DNA from: an uncultured Pelagibacteraceae bacterium
GTDB lineage: Bacteria > Pseudomonadota > Alphaproteobacteria > Pelagibacterales > Pelagibacteraceae
Length of the DNA: 64,000 bases
NCBI GenBank assembly: GCA_902567045.1
Contig: CACFLJ010000001.1
Span: 1-64,000 of the forward strand
Direction of reading: 5' to 3'
In this document: in pieces, positions 1-9,239 of the stretch
Layout: each line of letters starts with the position of its first letter
Position numbering within the stretch: the first letter of the stretch is position 1
Translations under genes and position numbers: made by a program
The notes under the pieces: model-generated
What the model was told of the DNA's origin: nothing
Databases searched by the model: none
Seen by the model: only the letters and a program-made list of their open reading frames with translations

Positions 1-2
1 CG

Positions 3-101
3 CCAGGCGTATATTCAGCAGATTGGTCAGGGAAAAAAAGAAATTTCAATTTAGCTATTAAAAAAGTTTATAAGGAAATTATACTTTTTCTTACCATATA
101 A
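3..101 (+). pseudogene. Fragment resembling RdgB (XTP/dITP pyrophosphatase), truncated by a stop
   Basis: The frame is open from the left edge to a TAA at 99-101. It reads PGVYSADWSGKKRNF followed by NLAIKKVYKEI. This matches from memory the middle of alphaproteobacterial RdgB/HAM1, where a GAPGVYSARWAG-type motif precedes an LA(M/I)xxV helix. In a full RdgB about 100 more residues would follow, including the substrate-binding C-terminal half. Here the frame stops after 32 visible residues, 5 bases before the grpE start. It is either a decayed 3' remnant or a frameshift/assembly break. The identification rests on a short motif. Confidence 0.45.
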
Positions 102-106
102 ACAAT

Positions 107-757
107 ATGGACAATGAAGAAATAAAAGAAAATATAAATAATAGCAAGACTGAAGACGAAAAGTTAGATCCTCAAATAGCCGAAAATGATATTGGAGCTA
201 AAAAAAGTGAGGATAAAAATTCAGATTCAGAAAATAATGACGATGAAAAGCTAACTCCAGAACAAGAGTTAGAAACACTCAAAGATAAATTAGCAAGAAC
301 ATTTGCAGAGATGGAAAATCAGAGAAGAAGATTTGAAAAAGAAAAAGAAGATGCATTCGAGTATGGCGGATACTCTTTCGCAAAAGAGGCATTAAACCTA
401 TTAGATAACCTTGAAAGGTCAAAAGCTGTATTAGAGAATGATGATAAATTAAAAGATACTGAAGCACTTAAGAAAATCATTGAACATTTAAATATTATAA
501 ACAATGATATGCTTTCGATATTTAAAAAAAATAATATTGATCCTATTAAATCTATTAATGAAAAACTTGATCCAAACCTTCATCAAGCAATGATGGAAGT
601 TGAAGACGATACAAAAGAGCCTGGAACGATCGTACAAGAAATTCAAAAAGGCTTTATGATGAAAGACAGATTATTGAGACCTTCTTTAGTTGGTGTTTCA
701 AAGAAAAAAGTTAAAGATGTAGAAGAAGAAGAGCAAAAAGATGAAAAAAACCAATAA
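107..757 (+). CDS. grpE: GrpE, nucleotide exchange factor for DnaK
   Basis: Releases ADP from DnaK so that the chaperone can rebind ATP; acts in the cytoplasm as a homodimer. Residues 1-50 are acidic, low-complexity and probably disordered. A long helix/coiled coil (about 51-115, containing the conserved run MENQRRRFEKEKEDA) follows. The C-terminal beta wing (about 150-205) carries the family signature NPxxHxAM-like PNLHQAMMEVEDD and GFMMKDRLLRPSLVGV. The length, 216 aa, is normal. It is the first gene of a grpE-dnaK-dnaJ run on the same strand, with 76 bp to dnaK. Confidence 0.97.
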   Translation: MDNEEIKENINNSKTEDEKLDPQIAENDIGAKKSEDKNSDSENNDDEKLTPEQELETLKDKLARTFAEMENQRRRFEKEKEDAFEYGGYSFAKEALNLLDNLERSKAVLENDDKLKDTEALKKIIEHLNIINNDMLSIFKKNNIDPIKSINEKLDPNLHQAMMEVEDDTKEPGTIVQEIQKGFMMKDRLLRPSLVGVSKKKVKDVEEEEQKDEKNQ

Positions 758-787
758 AAACAACAAAAATTTAAATTTTATAGACGG

Positions 788-824
788 TTGCAGTCTTATA
801 ATTAGCACTTATATGTCGGAAAGG
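788..824 (+). promoter_or_regulatory. Possible promoter and ribosome binding site of dnaK
   Basis: Between grpE and dnaK there is TTGCAG at 788-793 and TATATG at 810-815, separated by 16 bases, followed by a clear Shine-Dalgarno GGAAAGG at 818-824, ten bases before the ATG. The -35/-10 pair could serve a housekeeping or heat-shock sigma factor. The sequence does not decide which, and AT-rich DNA gives many chance matches. Confidence 0.3.
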
Positions 825-833
825 TATTAAATT

Positions 834-2753
834 ATGAGCAAAGTAATAGGAATAGATTTAGGAACAACTAACTCATGTGTAGCTGTAATGGAGGGTACAC
901 AGGCTAAAGTTTTAGAAAATGCTGAAGGGGCAAGAACAACTCCTTCTGTAGTTGCATTTTCGGATAATGATGAGAAATTAATTGGACAACCTGCAAAGAG
1001 ACAGGCAGTAACCAATCCAGAAAATACAATATTTGCTGTTAAAAGGTTAATTGGAAGAAATTTTGATGATCCTTCTGTTAAAAAAGATGTTGAGACCGCA
1101 CCTTTTAAGATCGTTAACTCTGACAAAGGAGATGCATGGATAGAGGCTAAAGGTAACAAATATTCACCATCTCAAATTTCTGCTTTTACACTTCAGAAAA
1201 TGAAAGAGACTGCTGAAAAATATTTAGGCCAAGAAGTTTCCCAAGCTGTAATAACTGTTCCAGCATATTTTAATGATGCACAAAGACAAGCTACCAAAGA
1301 TGCTGGAAAAATTGCTGGATTGGAAGTTTTAAGAATTATTAATGAACCAACAGCGGCGGCACTTGCTTATGGGCTAGACAAAAAAGCAAATAGTAAAATT
1401 GCAGTTTATGATTTAGGTGGAGGTACTTTTGATGTGTCCATCCTAGAATTAGGTGATGGAGTGTTTGAAGTTAAATCTACAAATGGGGATACCTTTTTAG
1501 GTGGTGAGGATTTTGATAATACAATTGTTGATTATCTATTAACTGAATTTAAAAAAGAAAATGGTATTGATTTAAAATCAGATAAATTAGCATTACAAAG
1601 ACTTAAGGAAGCTGCAGAAAAAGCAAAAATTGAATTATCATCTGCTGCTCAAACTGAAATAAATTTGCCATTTATTACAGCTGACAAGACAGGTCCTAAA
1701 CATATAAATATGAAAATGACTAGAGCAAAACTTGAGGCTCTCGTTGAAGATCTTATTTCTAGAACTATTCCGCCTTGTGAAACAGCTCTTAAAGATGCTG
1801 GTTTAAGTGCAAGCGAAATTGATGAAATAATACTTGTTGGTGGAATGACTAGAATGCCAAAAGTAATAGAGGAAGTTAAAAATTTCTTTGGAAAAGAACC
1901 AAACAAATCTGTAAACCCTGATGAAGTTGTTGCAATGGGGGCTGCTATTCAAGCAGGTGTGTTACAAGGAGACGTTAAGGACGTACTATTGTTAGATGTT
2001 ACACCACTTTCACTTGGAATAGAAACTTTAGGTGGAGTTTCAACTAAATTAATAGAGAAAAATACAACAATACCAACTAAAAAAAGTCAGGTTTTCTCAA
2101 CGGCAGAAGACAACCAGCCTGCAGTTTCAATTAGAGTTTTACAAGGTGAAAGAGATATGGCCTCTGACAATAAGGTTTTAGGTAATTTTGAACTAGTAGG
2201 TATAGCTCCTGCTCCAAGAGGAGTTCCTCAAATTGAAGTTACGTTTGATATCGATGCAAACGGAATTGTAAACGTTTCTGCGAAAGATAAGGGTACTGGT
2301 AAAGAACAAAAAATTCAAATTCAAGCATCAGGTGGTTTAAGTGATGAAGAAATAAACCAAATGGTTAAGGATGCAGAGACAAATAAAGAAGCTGATAAAA
2401 AGAAAAGAGAGGCTGTAGACGCAAGAAACCAAGCTGACACTCTACTTCATTCTACTGAAAAGAATTTAAAAGAGCATGGCAGTAAGGTTTCTGATGCAGA
2501 CAAAAAAGCTATCGAGGACGCATCTGCGAATGTAAGAAACGCATTAAAAGGAACTGATGTAGAGGAAATTAAAAAGAAAACTCAAGATTTGGTTCAAGCT
2601 TCAATGAAATTAGGAGAAGCTATTTACAAATCACAACAAAGCACGAAACCTGGTGATGCACCTAAAGATGCAAAAGATGAAGGGAAAAAAGACGATAATG
2701 TTGTTGATGCAGACTTTGAAGAAGTAAAAGACGATAAAGAAAAAAGCGCCTAA
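834..2753 (+). CDS. dnaK: DnaK, Hsp70 chaperone
   Basis: ATP-dependent cytoplasmic chaperone working with DnaJ and GrpE. The N-terminal ATPase domain (about 1-380) shows the phosphate-loop motif [10 protein letters not shown], the [15 protein letters not shown] segment and [13 protein letters not shown]. The interdomain linker [16 protein letters not shown] (about 385-400) is intact, followed by the substrate-binding domain and the helical lid. The tail ends in the acidic stretch [15 protein letters not shown], as in other proteobacterial DnaK. The length, 639 aa, is standard. It has its own good ribosome binding site and sits 28 bp upstream of dnaJ. Confidence 0.99.
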   Translation: MSKVIGIDLGTTNSCVAVMEGTQAKVLENAEGARTTPSVVAFSDNDEKLIGQPAKRQAVTNPENTIFAVKRLIGRNFDDPSVKKDVETAPFKIVNSDKGDAWIEAKGNKYSPSQISAFTLQKMKETAEKYLGQEVSQAVITVPAYFNDAQRQATKDAGKIAGLEVLRIINEPTAAALAYGLDKKANSKIAVYDLGGGTFDVSILELGDGVFEVKSTNGDTFLGGEDFDNTIVDYLLTEFKKENGIDLKSDKLALQRLKEAAEKAKIELSSAAQTEINLPFITADKTGPKHINMKMTRAKLEALVEDLISRTIPPCETALKDAGLSASEIDEIILVGGMTRMPKVIEEVKNFFGKEPNKSVNPDEVVAMGAAIQAGVLQGDVKDVLLLDVTPLSLGIETLGGVSTKLIEKNTTIPTKKSQVFSTAEDNQPAVSIRVLQGERDMASDNKVLGNFELVGIAPAPRGVPQIEVTFDIDANGIVNVSAKDKGTGKEQKIQIQASGGLSDEEINQMVKDAETNKEADKKKREAVDARNQADTLLHSTEKNLKEHGSKVSDADKKAIEDASANVRNALKGTDVEEIKKKTQDLVQASMKLGEAIYKSQQSTKPGDAPKDAKDEGKKDDNVVDADFEEVKDDKEKSA

Positions 2754-2781
2754 AACATCAACCATTTGTCTATAACTAGTT

Positions 2782-3915
2782 ATGGCAAAAAGAGATTACT
2801 ATGATGTCTTGGGTGTTGAGAAAAGTGCTGGACTAGACCAGATAAAAGCTGCTTACAGAAAACAAGCAGTAAAATACCATCCTGATAAAAACAAGGGCGA
2901 CAAAGGAGCAGAAGAAAAATTCAAAGAAGCTTCGGAGGCCTATCACGTTTTATCAAATTCAGAAAGGAAACAAAATTATGATAATTTTGGTCACGCTGCA
3001 TTTGAAAATGGTGGAGGAGGTGGAAGAGGTGGTTTTGGAAACTTTGACTTTTCTGGCTCTTTTTCAGATATCTTTGAAGACTTTTTTGGCGAAGGTTTTG
3101 GTGGTGGTGGTGGAAGAAGGTCAAGAAGATCTAATAACCGTGGCTCTGATTTAAGATATGATCTCTCTATAAGCTTAGAAGAAGCTTATGCTGGAAAGAA
3201 ACAAGATATTAAATTCTCAACATCTGATAGATGCGATACTTGTAGTGGTTCAGGATCTAAACCAGGTCAAAGTGCAAGCACATGTTCTATGTGTGGTGGT
3301 CACGGGCAAGTTCGTTCTAGCCAAGGTTTTTTTACGGTTCAACAAACATGCCCTCAATGTGCTGGTTCCGGTGAACAAATTACAGATCCATGCACAAGTT
3401 GTGGTGGTCAAGGTAAAATACAAGCAAGTAAGAGACTTTCTGTAACTATTCCTAAAGGGGTAGACGATGGAACTAGAATCAGATTATCCGGTAAAGGAGA
3501 AGCTGGTTCTAGAGGAGCTAGCAATGGTGATCTTTATTTATTTATAAATGTAAATTCTCATGAACTTTTCAAAAGGTCTGAAGAAAATTTATTTTTTGAA
3601 TGCCCAATATCAATTGCAGACGCTGCTTTAGGAGCTGAAATAAAAATACCAACAATAGATGGTGGGAAAGCAAAGATAAAAATCCCAGCTGGAACACAAA
3701 GTGGTAAACAATTTAGATTAAGAGAAAAAGGTATGCCATTGATGAGAGGAAATGATTATGGGGATCTTTATGTGCAAGTGAATACTGAAGTGCCAGTATC
3801 TTTAAATAAAGAACAAAAAGAATTACTTGAAAAATTTAGAGAAATTGAAAATGAAAAATCAAATCCAAGTATAAAAAAATTCTTTAAAAAAGCAAAAAGT
3901 TTCTGGAAAAATTAG
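2782..3915 (+). CDS. dnaJ: DnaJ, Hsp40 co-chaperone
   Basis: Delivers substrates to DnaK and stimulates its ATPase. The J domain (about 4-70) has the HPD tripeptide in KYHPDKNKG. A Gly/Phe-rich linker (about 75-115) is followed by four zinc-binding CxxCxGxG repeats: CDTCSGSG, CSMCGGHG, CPQCAGSG and CTSCGGQG. Two C-terminal beta domains bind client peptides. The length, 377 aa, is normal. The stop codon at 3913-3915 touches the start of a small membrane ORF. Confidence 0.99.
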   Translation: MAKRDYYDVLGVEKSAGLDQIKAAYRKQAVKYHPDKNKGDKGAEEKFKEASEAYHVLSNSERKQNYDNFGHAAFENGGGGGRGGFGNFDFSGSFSDIFEDFFGEGFGGGGGRRSRRSNNRGSDLRYDLSISLEEAYAGKKQDIKFSTSDRCDTCSGSGSKPGQSASTCSMCGGHGQVRSSQGFFTVQQTCPQCAGSGEQITDPCTSCGGQGKIQASKRLSVTIPKGVDDGTRIRLSGKGEAGSRGASNGDLYLFINVNSHELFKRSEENLFFECPISIADAALGAEIKIPTIDGGKAKIKIPAGTQSGKQFRLREKGMPLMRGNDYGDLYVQVNTEVPVSLNKEQKELLEKFREIENEKSNPSIKKFFKKAKSFWKN

Positions 3916-4017
3916 ATGAAAAAAAAAATTAAATATATAGTTTTCGGAATTATATACGTATTAGCAATTCTAATTTTGGGTGCTTATTTTTATAAAGAAG
4001 GAATTGGTATAATCTAG
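3916..4017 (+). CDS. Predicted 33-residue single-span membrane peptide
   Basis: The ATG follows the dnaJ stop directly with no gap. The peptide begins with a basic MKKKIKY, has one hydrophobic span of about 20 residues (IVFGIIYVLAILILGAYF) and ends KEGIGII. Its position in a tight operon, the positive-inside start and the clean hydrophobic core suggest a real small membrane protein, but no family is recognised. It could be a chance ORF in AT-rich DNA. Confidence 0.5.
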   Translation: MKKKIKYIVFGIIYVLAILILGAYFYKEGIGII

Positions 4018-4032
4018 CACTTTTAATTTTCA

Positions 4033-5490
4033 ATGATGAATAAGATAATTTGGTTTAGATATGATCTAAGAATTTATGAAAATAGTGCCTTTACTGAGGC
4101 TATTAAAAATGGAAATGTTCTTCCTATTTTTATTTTTGATAAAGAACTTTTTAAATTAGAGACATCAAGTTCTTTTCATTTGAGATTTATTAAAGACTCC
4201 TTAAATGACCTTAAAGAAAAATTAAAAAAAAAATATGATTCAAGTTTATCTATTTATTACGGTAACACTAAGGAAATATTAAAATATTTAATACGGAAAT
4301 ATTCCGTAAGTGAAATTTACTCAAATGTAATTTTTAAACATAAATATTTAATGGATTTGGATAAAAATTGTGAAAATTTATTTAATGACCTAAAAGTAAA
4401 ATGGTTACAGACAAACCAATTTGGAATTGACTTAAATCATAGAAAGAGATTTAAATGGGCTTCCAATTGGAATGAATTTATTCAGTCTGATGAAAAATCT
4501 TATAAGTTTAATTGTAAATTTATAAACATTAACAATAATTTTGATTTCAAAGATGTAAAAACAAATAAAATCAATGCAAAATTAATACAACGCGGTGGAA
4601 GAGATAAGGCAATTAAACTCTTGGATAGCTTTATTGAGACAAGGTCTGAGAATTATCAGAGAGAAATGTCATCTCCAGTAAGTGGGGAAATTGCCTGCTC
4701 CAGGTTAAGTCCACATATCACTTATGGAACAATATCTTTAAAGGAAATCAATAGAAAAATTACAGATAAACTAAAAAAAGTTTGCACGATTAATAAAAGA
4801 AAATCACTTATAGCTTTTAAAAGTCGTCTTGCTTGGCACTGCCATTTTATTCAAAAACTGTATGATGAACCAGAAATTGAGTATAAGAATTTAAATAGCG
4901 CTTTTGATGTATTGAGAAAAGATTTTAACGAAAAATATTATCAAGCTTGGAGAACAGGTTTCACTGGTTATCCATTTATTGACGCTTGTATGAGATATTT
5001 AGAACAAAATGGTTGGATCAATTTTAGAATGAGGGCTATGTTGGTTTCATTTGCATCTTATCAATTGTGGTTAGACTGGAAACAAACCTCTAAACATCTT
5101 GCAAAATTATTTACTGATTATGAGCCTGGGATACATTATTCTCAATTTCAAATGCAATCTGGAACTACAGGAATTAATTCGATTAGAATTTATAACCCAA
5201 TTAAACAATCATTAGATCAAGACCCAAATGGAGATTTTATAAAAAAATGGGTACCAGAGTTAAAAAATATTCAAGGTAAATTAATACACGAGCCTTGGAA
5301 ACTAACTTATATTGATCAAAAAAGTATAAATTTTGAATTGGGAAAAGATTATCCATTACCAATTGTTAATAATCAACAAACAACCAGAATTGCTAGAGAT
5401 GAAATATGGAAAGTGAAAAAATCAAACCAAGCTAAAGAATTGTCGAAGTTAATAGTTCAAAAACATGCAAGTTTAAGTTCAAGAAGATAA
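4033..5490 (+). CDS. Photolyase/cryptochrome family flavoprotein
   Basis: Probable light-dependent DNA repair enzyme (or light sensor). The N-terminal antenna-binding alpha/beta domain starts with IIWFRYDLRIYEN, the usual photolyase opening. The C-terminal FAD domain shows WRTGFTGYPFIDACMRYL, NGWINFRMRAML and IRIYNP...DPNGDFIKKWVPEL. The loop that reads NGGWQWA-like in class I CPD photolyases is instead HYSQFQMQSGTTG, so one expected Trp position is altered. A second ATG lies at 4036. At 485 aa it is near the usual photolyase length. It ends flush against the convergent gene at 5491. Confidence 0.88.
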   Translation: MMNKIIWFRYDLRIYENSAFTEAIKNGNVLPIFIFDKELFKLETSSSFHLRFIKDSLNDLKEKLKKKYDSSLSIYYGNTKEILKYLIRKYSVSEIYSNVIFKHKYLMDLDKNCENLFNDLKVKWLQTNQFGIDLNHRKRFKWASNWNEFIQSDEKSYKFNCKFININNNFDFKDVKTNKINAKLIQRGGRDKAIKLLDSFIETRSENYQREMSSPVSGEIACSRLSPHITYGTISLKEINRKITDKLKKVCTINKRKSLIAFKSRLAWHCHFIQKLYDEPEIEYKNLNSAFDVLRKDFNEKYYQAWRTGFTGYPFIDACMRYLEQNGWINFRMRAMLVSFASYQLWLDWKQTSKHLAKLFTDYEPGIHYSQFQMQSGTTGINSIRIYNPIKQSLDQDPNGDFIKKWVPELKNIQGKLIHEPWKLTYIDQKSINFELGKDYPLPIVNNQQTTRIARDEIWKVKKSNQAKELSKLIVQKHASLSSRR

Positions 5491-6222
5491 TTAATCTCTT
5501 GCCATTTTAATAAAAATATCACCCATACCACCTTGAACCTGCTCCAATGGTGCATTATTTCTTAATTCACAATAGCGTCCTGTGTATTCATCTTTATCTA
5601 TGGCTGCAATACTCTGCTCATTGCATTTTGATGAATTATGTAAAAGACCAATAACAAGTCTATTATCTATTGAAACAACTTGGTTATTGTCCAGATTGTT
5701 TCCATTGCAGAAATATTTTCTATTTACTTCTCGAGGAAAATCTTTTTTTCCACATGGGTTTTTAATAGTTAAAACAGAAAATTCTTTTTCTCCGTCTAAG
5801 AATTTGTATTTCATGTTTTTAACTTGAGAATATTTCATTAAATCACATGAGCATGGAAAGCAGCATTTATAGTAAAAACCACATATTTTTTCTCCAGTTT
5901 CCACACTTTTTAGATAAACGAAATCTGGTTTACTATTTGGAGATATTAATGATCCCGAAACAGCACAATATAATTTATTGTATTCTATAAAATCTTGATA
6001 GGTAATTTTTTTATCTAAAATATGCTTAAAAAATTTCGGACCTGCGGCATTTCTATTTTGATCAGGAAAAATCTTAATCCAATCTTTTGCAAGATCCTCA
6101 TAGTAATTAAAGTCTTTTGAATGTAATGGTTCAGTAAAACAAAAAGTACTTAATAGAAAAAATATAAAAATAGTTTTTAAATTTTTTAATTTTTTAATTT
6201 CTATAATAAGTATATCTTTCAT
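5491..6222 (-). CDS. Secreted cysteine-rich protein of unknown function
   Basis: Not recognised. A basic start is followed by a hydrophobic export signal (about residues 17-30, IFIFFLLSTFCF). The mature part has about ten Cys, including the cluster ICGFYYKCCFPCSCD and later single Cys in NPCG, YFCNG, SKCN and RYCE. This suggests a disulfide-bonded or metal-binding periplasmic protein. It lies one base after the FG-GAP/ASPIC gene on the same strand, so the two are probably co-transcribed and may act together outside the inner membrane. Length 243 aa. Confidence 0.7.
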   Translation of the reverse strand: MKDILIIEIKKLKNLKTIFIFFLLSTFCFTEPLHSKDFNYYEDLAKDWIKIFPDQNRNAAGPKFFKHILDKKITYQDFIEYNKLYCAVSGSLISPNSKPDFVYLKSVETGEKICGFYYKCCFPCSCDLMKYSQVKNMKYKFLDGEKEFSVLTIKNPCGKKDFPREVNRKYFCNGNNLDNNQVVSIDNRLVIGLLHNSSKCNEQSIAAIDKDEYTGRYCELRNNAPLEQVQGGMGDIFIKMARD

Positions 6223-6223
6223 A

Positions 6224-7660
6224 TTATTTCTGTCTAATTTCTATTGTTTTATTAACTTCATTTACATTAAATGTTTCTGATAAACCATTAGTCCAAATGA
6301 CATTTATAGATATATTTTTTTCACCTTCTCTTAAACCATAGTGAGCAACAGGCTCCATTTGACATAAATACCCTGAGCCAGCATCAATGGTTTTTGCATG
6401 TTTTCTTAAATTGGAATTTAAGATAACAGTTGCCCCTCTTGCTGGTGCACCAAATTTATTTGTAGGTTTAATTCTTATATAATTGAAATCTGTTTTTATA
6501 TCTGCTTTATACATTGTTAATGGCTGCATGCCAGACTCTCCATGTGAAACTAGTAATTCTAAAATTCCATCATCATCTATATCTGCAACGGCTGCTCCTG
6601 TTCCTAAACCATTAGATTCATATGCGTTTTGAATTGCTATCTCTTCAAAAAATCCATTTTCTTTAATCTTGAATAATTTATTAGGCTCACCAATATTATT
6701 CATAAATATTTCATCGTAACCGTCATTATCAAAGTCTGCGGATATTACAGTTCTAATTCTAGTTGGAATATTATAAGTTGAAGTTGCAATATCTTTAAAT
6801 TTATTATCTTCTAATACAAAGGCCCTATGATAACCGTTCCAATTAGAAGTAACTACATCTAATCTTCCTCTGTAAAGTATATCTGATAAAACTGTGCCTC
6901 TTCCATTTTCGTATTGATCATCAACTTTGTAATCTTCTGCTATATCCTGAAAGAAACCATCGGAATTATAATATAAAAAATTTTTACCTCTCTCGTTTGC
7001 AGCAAATATATCGGTTTTTCCTGATAGAATATTACCTGCCACAACAGCCCTTCCACCAGTTATTTTATTGAGTTTAAGCTTCTCAGCTAAATCAAGTATT
7101 TGACCTGTATTTAGCTCATAATACCTCGTTGGACCCCCATAATTAGCAACATATATGCCATATTTTCCGTCACCATTTCTATCAACACAAACAACTGATC
7201 TACCGGCAGTTAAGTTTAAATTTTTTTTGTTAATTTCTTTTTCAAATAAATCAATAAAACCATTTCTACTATTATCAATCAATCTGTCTGAATATTTTTT
7301 TTCTCCGCTGTATGTATCTGTGTTTAAAAAATAAATTTCTTCAAAACCATCTCGATCAATATCGCAAGCTGCAACACCTATGGTTTTTCTATTAACATCA
7401 TCAAAGATTTCATCTTTATTTATATTTATCAATTTTCCATTTTGATAAGACAACGCTAAGTTAGAAAAACCAAAACCAGTTACCACAAATTCATATTTGT
7501 TATCTTGATTTACATCTGTAACAGAAACACCATAGCTTAGTCTAAAATCATTATTTTCAATCAAAGGTGTAATATCTTTAAAAAAGTCAGCTTTAGATTG
7601 ATTGATAAACATGAAAAAAAATAAAATCAAAAGTAGTTTTAATTGGTATTTAATAAGCAT
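6224..7660 (-). CDS. Secreted FG-GAP/VCBS repeat protein with C-terminal ASPIC/UnbV domain
   Basis: After a signal peptide (about residues 7-24, ending near QSKA/DFF) come repeated DxNxD-type Ca-binding beta-propeller blades: DVNQDNKYEFV, DIDRDGFEEIYF, DRNGDGKYGIYVANYGG, DFDNDGYDEIFMNN and DIDDDGILELLV. The last 70 residues match the ASPIC/UnbV domain (GAPARGATVIL..., GSGYLCQMEPVAHYGL...). This is the CRTAC1-like architecture known from many bacteria and animals, whose molecular role is poorly defined. It is probably an extracellular or periplasmic binding protein. It is paired with the downstream Cys-rich protein. Confidence 0.87.
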   Translation of the reverse strand: MLIKYQLKLLLILFFFMFINQSKADFFKDITPLIENNDFRLSYGVSVTDVNQDNKYEFVVTGFGFSNLALSYQNGKLININKDEIFDDVNRKTIGVAACDIDRDGFEEIYFLNTDTYSGEKKYSDRLIDNSRNGFIDLFEKEINKKNLNLTAGRSVVCVDRNGDGKYGIYVANYGGPTRYYELNTGQILDLAEKLKLNKITGGRAVVAGNILSGKTDIFAANERGKNFLYYNSDGFFQDIAEDYKVDDQYENGRGTVLSDILYRGRLDVVTSNWNGYHRAFVLEDNKFKDIATSTYNIPTRIRTVISADFDNDGYDEIFMNNIGEPNKLFKIKENGFFEEIAIQNAYESNGLGTGAAVADIDDDGILELLVSHGESGMQPLTMYKADIKTDFNYIRIKPTNKFGAPARGATVILNSNLRKHAKTIDAGSGYLCQMEPVAHYGLREGEKNISINVIWTNGLSETFNVNEVNKTIEIRQK

Positions 7661-7701
7661 TATTGTTGTATATTATTGAAAAAATATATTAAATTAATTT
7701 A

Positions 7702-8478
7702 ATGAGCAAAGTAAATTTAGCGATATCTGGTTGCATGGGACGAATGGGCCAACAACTTGTAAAATCCTCTCAAGTTAATAAAAATTTTAAACTAACAACT
7801 CTTACAGAAAATAGATTAATAAAAAAAAAAATTTCTGGAATTAAGCCTAGTTTAAATAATGAAAATTCTTTCAAAAATGTTGATTTAATTATTGATTTTA
7901 CAGTCCCTAAATGTACCTTTGAAATTCTTAAAATAGCCTCAAAACTAAAAAAAAGAGTTGTTATTGGCACAACTGGATTTACCAAAAAAGAAGAAAATCT
8001 AATTAAAAAATTTTCAAAAAAAATCCCAATATTAAAAGCTGGAAACATGAGTTTAGGTATAAATTTATTGATGTATTTAACTGAAATTGCTTCAAAATCA
8101 TTAGGAAATGATTTTCTAAGTAAAGTGTACGAAGTACATCATAAACATAAAATTGATCATCCATCAGGAACTGCGCTAATGTTAGGGAAGGGAATTGCTA
8201 TTGGAAAAAATAAAGATTTTTATAATTTAGTTGGAAAAAAATATTTAAATAAAAAGAATTTTCCCTATGGAAAAAAAATAAATTTTAACTCAATACGTAA
8301 AGGTGAGACTATTGGTGAACACGAAGTTAAATTTTCGAGTGGAAAAGAAATTATTACTTTAAATCACGAAGCATTTGACAGAGCCTTGTATAGCGAAGGC
8401 GCTTTAACAGCAGCAAAATGGTTGATGGGTAAGAAGCCTGGATTTTATTCAATGCGAGATGTTTTAAACTTTAAGTAA
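7702..8478 (+). CDS. dapB: DapB, 4-hydroxy-tetrahydrodipicolinate reductase
   Basis: Second committed step to lysine and meso-diaminopimelate, using NAD(P)H. The N-terminal dinucleotide-binding motif is GCMGRMGQQLV (about 10-20). The conserved VIGTTGF and the catalytic EVHHKHKIDHPSGTAL (about 146-161) are present, with the His/Lys pair expected of the active site. The length, 258 aa, is normal. It is transcribed divergently from the FG-GAP gene across a gap of 41 bp. Confidence 0.97.
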   Translation: MSKVNLAISGCMGRMGQQLVKSSQVNKNFKLTTLTENRLIKKKISGIKPSLNNENSFKNVDLIIDFTVPKCTFEILKIASKLKKRVVIGTTGFTKKEENLIKKFSKKIPILKAGNMSLGINLLMYLTEIASKSLGNDFLSKVYEVHHKHKIDHPSGTALMLGKGIAIGKNKDFYNLVGKKYLNKKNFPYGKKINFNSIRKGETIGEHEVKFSSGKEIITLNHEAFDRALYSEGALTAAKWLMGKKPGFYSMRDVLNFK

Positions 8479-8504
8479 GTTTGAATTCTTAATAATTATA
8501 CTAA

Positions 8505-9239
8505 ATGTATTTACATAAAATATTTAAACCAAATAAAGAATATGAGTTAACTAGATTGGGTAAAAAGAATGATGGTGGATATTTAGTAGGAATTCAAACA
8601 GTAAAAGAGAGTCAATACCTTATCTCATTTGGTATAAGAGATGATTGGTCTTTTGAAAAAGATTTTTTAAAGAAAAATTTAGTTAAAGCACTATGTTTTG
8701 ACAGTGAAAATATTTTAGATATTTTAAAAAAAAAATTTAAGTCAGATTTAAGTTTTTTCTACAAATTAAATATTTTAAAATTAATAAAAAATTTAATGGC
8801 TTTTTATAATTTTTATAAATTTAAAAAAAAAACAAAAATTATACAAAAAACAATTTCTAAAGGAGATTTAAATCAAATAATATCTGATATTAATTCTGAC
8901 AAAATTTTTTTAAAAATTGATATAGAGAGTAGTGAATACTCTATCCTAAATGAAATTATCCAAAATCAAGAAAAGATTGTAGGTCTTGTGATTGAGTTTC
9001 ACAATATACAAAGAAATATGGATATTTTGACTGATTTTATAAAAAAATTTAAATTAGAGATTACTCACATTCATCCCAACAATTATTCTGAGTTAGATAA
9101 GGATGACAATCCTGAAATAATAGAGATGAGTTTTGAAAAAAATCCTCAAATATTAGGAGATGAGAAAATATTTCCTAATACTTTAGATATGAAAAATTGG
9201 AAGCGTGGACCAGATATAGAAATTAATTTCTATGAATAA
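8505..9239 (+). CDS. FkbM-type SAM-dependent methyltransferase
   Basis: The N-terminal portion has KNDGGYLVG and YLISFGIRDDWSFEKDF, and the middle has FLKIDIESSEYSILNEI followed by VGLVIEFHNI. This is the acidic signature (KxDIExxE) of FkbM/Methyltransf_21 proteins, which usually methylate sugars or other small acceptors. The substrate is unknown. The gene ends inside nth (8 bp overlap), so the two are probably translated together. Length 244 aa, no membrane segment. Confidence 0.72.
   Translation: MYLHKIFKPNKEYELTRLGKKNDGGYLVGIQTVKESQYLISFGIRDDWSFEKDFLKKNLVKALCFDSENILDILKKKFKSDLSFFYKLNILKLIKNLMAFYNFYKFKKKTKIIQKTISKGDLNQIISDINSDKIFLKIDIESSEYSILNEIIQNQEKIVGLVIEFHNIQRNMDILTDFIKKFKLEITHIHPNNYSELDKDDNPEIIEMSFEKNPQILGDEKIFPNTLDMKNWKRGPDIEINFYE

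Noticed and set aside
801-815. Half of a CIRCE element (TTAGCACTT) before dnaK
   Set aside because: The second arm GAGTGCTAA is missing, so there is no support for HrcA control here.
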